A stretch of DNA of 64,000 bases from UBA1924 sp963976625. GTDB lineage: Bacteria > Planctomycetota > Phycisphaerae > Phycisphaerales > UBA1924. The translations under genes were made by a program, and so were the position numbers. The stretch lies in contig CAXBLA010000004.1 of NCBI GenBank assembly GCA_963976625.1, forward strand, positions 62,001 through 126,000. The letters run 5' to 3'. Below the pieces are notes generated by a model. It ran no database searches. It was not told the origin of the DNA and saw only the letters and a program-made list of their open reading frames with translations. Below are positions 61,278-64,000 of the stretch, in pieces (the first letter of the stretch is position 1; each line of letters opens with the position of its first letter).

Positions 61278-61679
61278 ATGGCATCAGAAAACGAAACAAC
61301 CCATACGAACCAACAGATCGACGCAGCATCCGAGTCGATGCTCGAATGGGCCAAGAAACACCGAAATGTACTCGCAGTCGCTGCCATGTATGGCGAGGAT
61401 GATGAATCCCATTTTCCACAGCCCGAAGCCATAGTCGCCGGCGCATTGAGCGAACTCGACGAAGGCGATGCGGTGGCTCTGCTCGTTCAGCTGCAAGTCG
61501 CGGTGCAAATGACGATTGATCAAATCGCGAGGGATGCGGATATGGGCGAGGAGACATTCCGGCGCATGTTCAAGACTCTGTACAACCACATGCTCAATGA
61601 GGCAGGCGTAACGACAATAGATCAAATCGAATCAGAATCACATTCCACAGACACAAAAATTCGAAAGGAAATCAAATGA
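61278..61679 (+). CDS. Unknown small protein of the element operon
   Basis: 133 residues, AAGGAG seven bases upstream. Mostly helical: SMLEWAKKHRNVLAVAAMYGED, an acidic loop, then AIVAGALSELDEGDAVALLVQLQVAVQMTIDQIARDADMGEETFRRMFKTLYNHML. The TIDQIARDADMGEETFRRMFKTL part resembles a helix-turn-helix but I do not recognise a family. It leads a rightward operon and overlaps the next gene by four bases. Confidence 0.65.
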   Translation: MASENETTHTNQQIDAASESMLEWAKKHRNVLAVAAMYGEDDESHFPQPEAIVAGALSELDEGDAVALLVQLQVAVQMTIDQIARDADMGEETFRRMFKTLYNHMLNEAGVTTIDQIESESHSTDTKIRKEIK

Positions 61680-62098
61680 AGGACACCGCACCCAAATACA
61701 GATTCATTGGCAAAGAGGGCATGGACTTCAAGATCCGTCAACTCGCGTTCAACTGTCAGAAAGCCATCGTCGGTTTACCACGCACAATGGTCTTTGCAGT
61801 CAGTTGCCCTGATCCAGCGTCTACGCCTGATTGCCAAATGTCGAACCCGCGTGGCGCACGAGTAGTCGGCCTTGACCACAACATGAACAAGAACGATATC
61901 GCTCTCCTCATCGGGATGATGTATGGCTTCCTTGATCAGCACGAAGACCGCTACACCACTGAATATGGAGGAGAGTTCCGAGATGCAGTCGATTTGGCAA
62001 GGTCTATTTATGGGCACTCTACTGCGATGAGCAGAGCGATTGTGAACCCTCCCGGAAGCCACGAAGACGCACCGAAATGGAAAGATCGAAACAAATAG
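61676..62098 (+). CDS. Unknown small protein of the element operon
   Basis: 140 residues; the ATG overlaps the previous stop (ATGA). Mixed alpha/beta composition with YRFIGKEGMDFKIRQLAFNCQKAIVGLP and GLDHNMNKNDIALLIGMMYGFLDQHEDRY. No domain recognised; no signal peptide or membrane segment. 12 bases before the next ATG. Confidence 0.65.
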   Translation: MKDTAPKYRFIGKEGMDFKIRQLAFNCQKAIVGLPRTMVFAVSCPDPASTPDCQMSNPRGARVVGLDHNMNKNDIALLIGMMYGFLDQHEDRYTTEYGGEFRDAVDLARSIYGHSTAMSRAIVNPPGSHEDAPKWKDRNK

Positions 62099-62110
62099 AG
62101 GAGTTTTCAA

Positions 62111-62296
62111 ATGGACGCAGTAATACAGAAGTGTGAACACACTAAGCCCCAAACGCAGCGCCGGAAAGGACGGCCTACTACGCGGGTCGAGTTCGAGGTC
62201 TCGTATAGATCAATGAACTCAGAAGAGGAAGAGAGTTATGACAAGTCCATCCGCCGATTGATCGCCTCGATCGTTCGTAGGGGGATGGAGGAATAA
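62111..62296 (+). CDS. Small basic protein of the element operon
   Basis: 61 residues with GAGGAG upstream. Basic N part (KPQTQRRKGRPTTRVEF) then EEEESYDKSIRRLIASIVRRGMEE. The end resembles a short amphipathic ribbon-helix-helix-like helix, but this is weak. The recombinase start is 12 bases downstream. Confidence 0.6.
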   Translation: MDAVIQKCEHTKPQTQRRKGRPTTRVEFEVSYRSMNSEEEESYDKSIRRLIASIVRRGMEE

Positions 62297-62308
62297 AGGA
62301 GGTCAATG

Positions 62309-64000
62309 ATGACGAATCATGATCAACCAAAGAAACTGCGGGCTGTCCCGCTTGTCCGCTGTTCAACTTTACAGCAAGCGGATACATCTATTGCGGACCA
62401 ACTCAAGAGTATCCGGGTCAAAGCCGCGGAGCTCGGGATCGAGCTGCTTCCAGCCCATGAGATGCCCGGGGTCTCAGGGAGCATCCAGGCCAATGTCGAG
62501 AACGGAATACAAGCGATCATCGAACGCAAGGCGAACGGCGAATCCATCGACGCGATCATGGTCTTTGACCTGAGCCGACTCGGGAGATCGGGTTCATACC
62601 ATCTTGGGAAGATCATGACGATGATGCAGGACGTGGGGATTACCCTCATCGAATCGATCGATGACCTTGGCGATTCAGAGTTCGCGCCGATGTTCCATAT
62701 GATCAAGGCGGAAACCAATCATCGTCAGGCCAAAAGCAACGCAATGAACTCCGCGAGAGGATCAAGAAGCTCTCTAGAGGAAGGGCGGCGAACTTTTTGC
62801 ACCCGCGCCCCGTATGGGATCGACCGGAAGTATTTAAACTCGGCAGGCCAGCCCCTCTACATCATGCGGGATCTTGGCCATCATGTCCGGGCCATGCTTG
62901 ATCCGCAGATCGGCAACGAGATTAAACGCTATGAGAAAAAAGAACGATTCAAAAAAGACAAACAGGATCGGGTTGTTCTGATCCCCGGCGATCCCAAGCG
63001 GCAGGCTGTTGTCCGCAGGATCTTTGTATCATACTTTCTCAAGCGGATCGGGACCTACCGCATCGCCAAGATGCTCAACGACGAGGGAACCCCCGCCCCG
63101 CGCGGCGGGCTTTGGAGAACCGGCTGCATTCAATCAATACTCAGATGCCCGGCCTATCTTGGCTTTGGTCTTGCTAGCTTCCGATCCAATGGCGTCTACT
63201 GCAAGCAGAGCAAAGGCTTACCCGAACCATTGAAGAAGAACTATGGCAAGAAGCTCAAGCAGATCAGGCCCCGAGAAGATTGGTATCGGGTCGAATGCCC
63301 CGAGCTCATCGAGTATCTACCGCCTGAGATTCGACCGCTTGCTCAGGAACATGTCAACAAGTATCTCGATCGGTTCGAGCTTGGGCATGTTCCGAAATCG
63401 AAGCCGGTCGAACCCAAGTACGGGGCGTCCGAGCGGAGTATGCAGTTCCCACTGGCAGGGATTCTGAAGGAACAGACGACAGGATCCGAGATGCGAGGGA
63501 GCAGTTCAGCGAGCAAGAAGTATGCGTATTACCGAATCTCTCGTAGCCATCGATTCCATTCATCGGCCAAGCAACATCTGAAACGAGCCCTCCCCGCCAA
63601 GCCGATCCATCGGGCAGTTCTCGAAGAGATCGAGGAACTCATCTGCAATGCGGCTGATCTTCGCTCGATGCTTCTCGATGAGATCCGTAGCCAGGATCGA
63701 CAACGCGGCGGGACGCATGACGAAGTTAAGAAACTCCAGAAAGAAATACATTCATTGGATCGCAAGGCAGGTTCGCTGCTCGATCAGCTTGAGGGTGAGT
63801 TCGCCGAGCAAGCGAAGTCGAAGCTACTGAAGGCTGAGAATCGCAAACGCGAAATCTCATCTCGTCTTGTAGAGATCGACCAAGGTCCTCGTATGAGCGA
63901 GTCTGAAATCGAGCAGATGGCGGAAGGAATCATTTCGGACATTTCAAGTTTGTTGGATTCGCTCGCCGCTACGCAGAGTTCTGAAATTCGGCAGATCTTC
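62309..64000 (+). CDS. Large serine recombinase, partial (3' end beyond window)
   Basis: At least 564 residues, open to the last base. The ATG at 62309 sits six bases after AGGAGG (62306 is an alternative). LVRCSTLQQADTSIADQL holds the catalytic Ser and Arg of the resolvase fold. MVFDLSRLGRSGSYHLGKIMTMMQD gives further active-site Arg residues and helix E. RAPYGIDRKYLN and GTYRIAKMLNDEGTPAPRGGLWRTGCIQSILRCPAYLG begin the recombinase (PF07508-like) domain. A Lys-rich coiled coil (KKLQKEIHSLDRKAGSLLDQL) follows. Such enzymes integrate or excise elements in phages and ICEs. Confidence 0.88.
   Translation, partial: MTNHDQPKKLRAVPLVRCSTLQQADTSIADQLKSIRVKAAELGIELLPAHEMPGVSGSIQANVENGIQAIIERKANGESIDAIMVFDLSRLGRSGSYHLGKIMTMMQDVGITLIESIDDLGDSEFAPMFHMIKAETNHRQAKSNAMNSARGSRSSLEEGRRTFCTRAPYGIDRKYLNSAGQPLYIMRDLGHHVRAMLDPQIGNEIKRYEKKERFKKDKQDRVVLIPGDPKRQAVVRRIFVSYFLKRIGTYRIAKMLNDEGTPAPRGGLWRTGCIQSILRCPAYLGFGLASFRSNGVYCKQSKGLPEPLKKNYGKKLKQIRPREDWYRVECPELIEYLPPEIRPLAQEHVNKYLDRFELGHVPKSKPVEPKYGASERSMQFPLAGILKEQTTGSEMRGSSSASKKYAYYRISRSHRFHSSAKQHLKRALPAKPIHRAVLEEIEELICNAADLRSMLLDEIRSQDRQRGGTHDEVKKLQKEIHSLDRKAGSLLDQLEGEFAEQAKSKLLKAENRKREISSRLVEIDQGPRMSESEIEQMAEGIISDISSLLDSLAATQSSEIRQIF

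Larger units (their letters stand above)
58267..64000. mobile_element. Integrated element next to tRNA-Ser(GGA), right end outside the window
   Basis: From the tRNA terminator onward composition shifts to less GC-rich and the genes change in type: a tyrosine integrase with excisionase-like gene, unknown paralogues, and a large serine recombinase in an operon of unknown small genes. Position beside a tRNA is typical for tyrosine-integrase islands. The right boundary and any duplicated tRNA 3' end lie beyond 64000. No phage structural genes are visible in this part, so I cannot tell a prophage from an integrative element. Confidence 0.7.

Noticed and set aside
1..64000. CRISPR array, rRNA operon
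   Set aside because: No regularly spaced repeats and no rRNA-like sequence were found by reading.

Overview
The window is a GC-rich chromosomal segment of a bacterium that I place in the Planctomycetota, most likely class Phycisphaerae. The placement is an inference. It rests on two neighbouring secreted proteins that end in a paired DFFDVSxFLDAF-type module, on the form of the RNA polymerase omega subunit, on flotillin/NfeD membrane genes, and on a full LysW-type amino-acid pathway in an otherwise Gram-negative-like gene set. No rRNA genes and no CRISPR array are visible. Two serine tRNA genes are present.

Layout. 1-7089: end of an HD-GYP signalling gene, a thioredoxin-like protein, a ZntB/CorA transporter, a giant MscS-type channel and a DUF389 membrane protein. 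7147-9937: a tightly overlapped operon of a retropepsin-like protease (RimB type), RimK fused to an RCK_C domain, and an M14-type deacylase. 10049-12165: a DUF502 protein and galE. 12173-18936: a type IV pilus/secretion cluster read right to left (pilT, pilC, a pilV-like pseudopilin, a 984-residue PilX-like protein, a PulJ-like pseudopilin). 19206-22171: a Pmp3-type peptide, an AT-rich foreign-looking gene with a PD-(D/E)XK nuclease signature that touches sucC, and sucC without sucD. 22319-27600: an MFS transporter, two secreted repeat (propeller-like) proteins and a fumarylacetoacetate-hydrolase-family enzyme. 27687-31277: NfeD-NfeD-FloA membrane-domain operon.

31440-48760 is mostly housekeeping: a zinc-ribbon membrane protein with an internal duplication, a YyaL-type protein with a DsbD-alpha-like tail, rpiA, an ALDH7-type aldehyde dehydrogenase, a sulfotransferase with a membrane tail, crcB, sixA, an esterase-like lipoprotein, a DUF368 lipid-carrier flippase, lgt, tatD, nnrD and a TraB-like protein carrying an inserted GspG-like domain. 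48813-53322 is a lysW-lysX-lysY-lysZ-lysK operon (right to left). It is preceded by a promoter, a 28-codon leader peptide with five Lys codons and an intrinsic terminator, which is the classical layout of transcription attenuation. This is the most interesting find in the window. 53509-58025 holds ade, tRNA-Ser(GCU), two small genes, rpoZ and coaC.

From tRNA-Ser(GGA) at 58145-58231 to the window end lies an integrated element with different composition. It has a tyrosine integrase whose two halves are joined only by a -1 shift at a canonical slippery heptamer, a frame-disrupted excisionase-like gene, two paralogous genes of unknown function flanking the integrase, and a rightward operon of three unknown small genes ending in a large serine recombinase that runs off the window.
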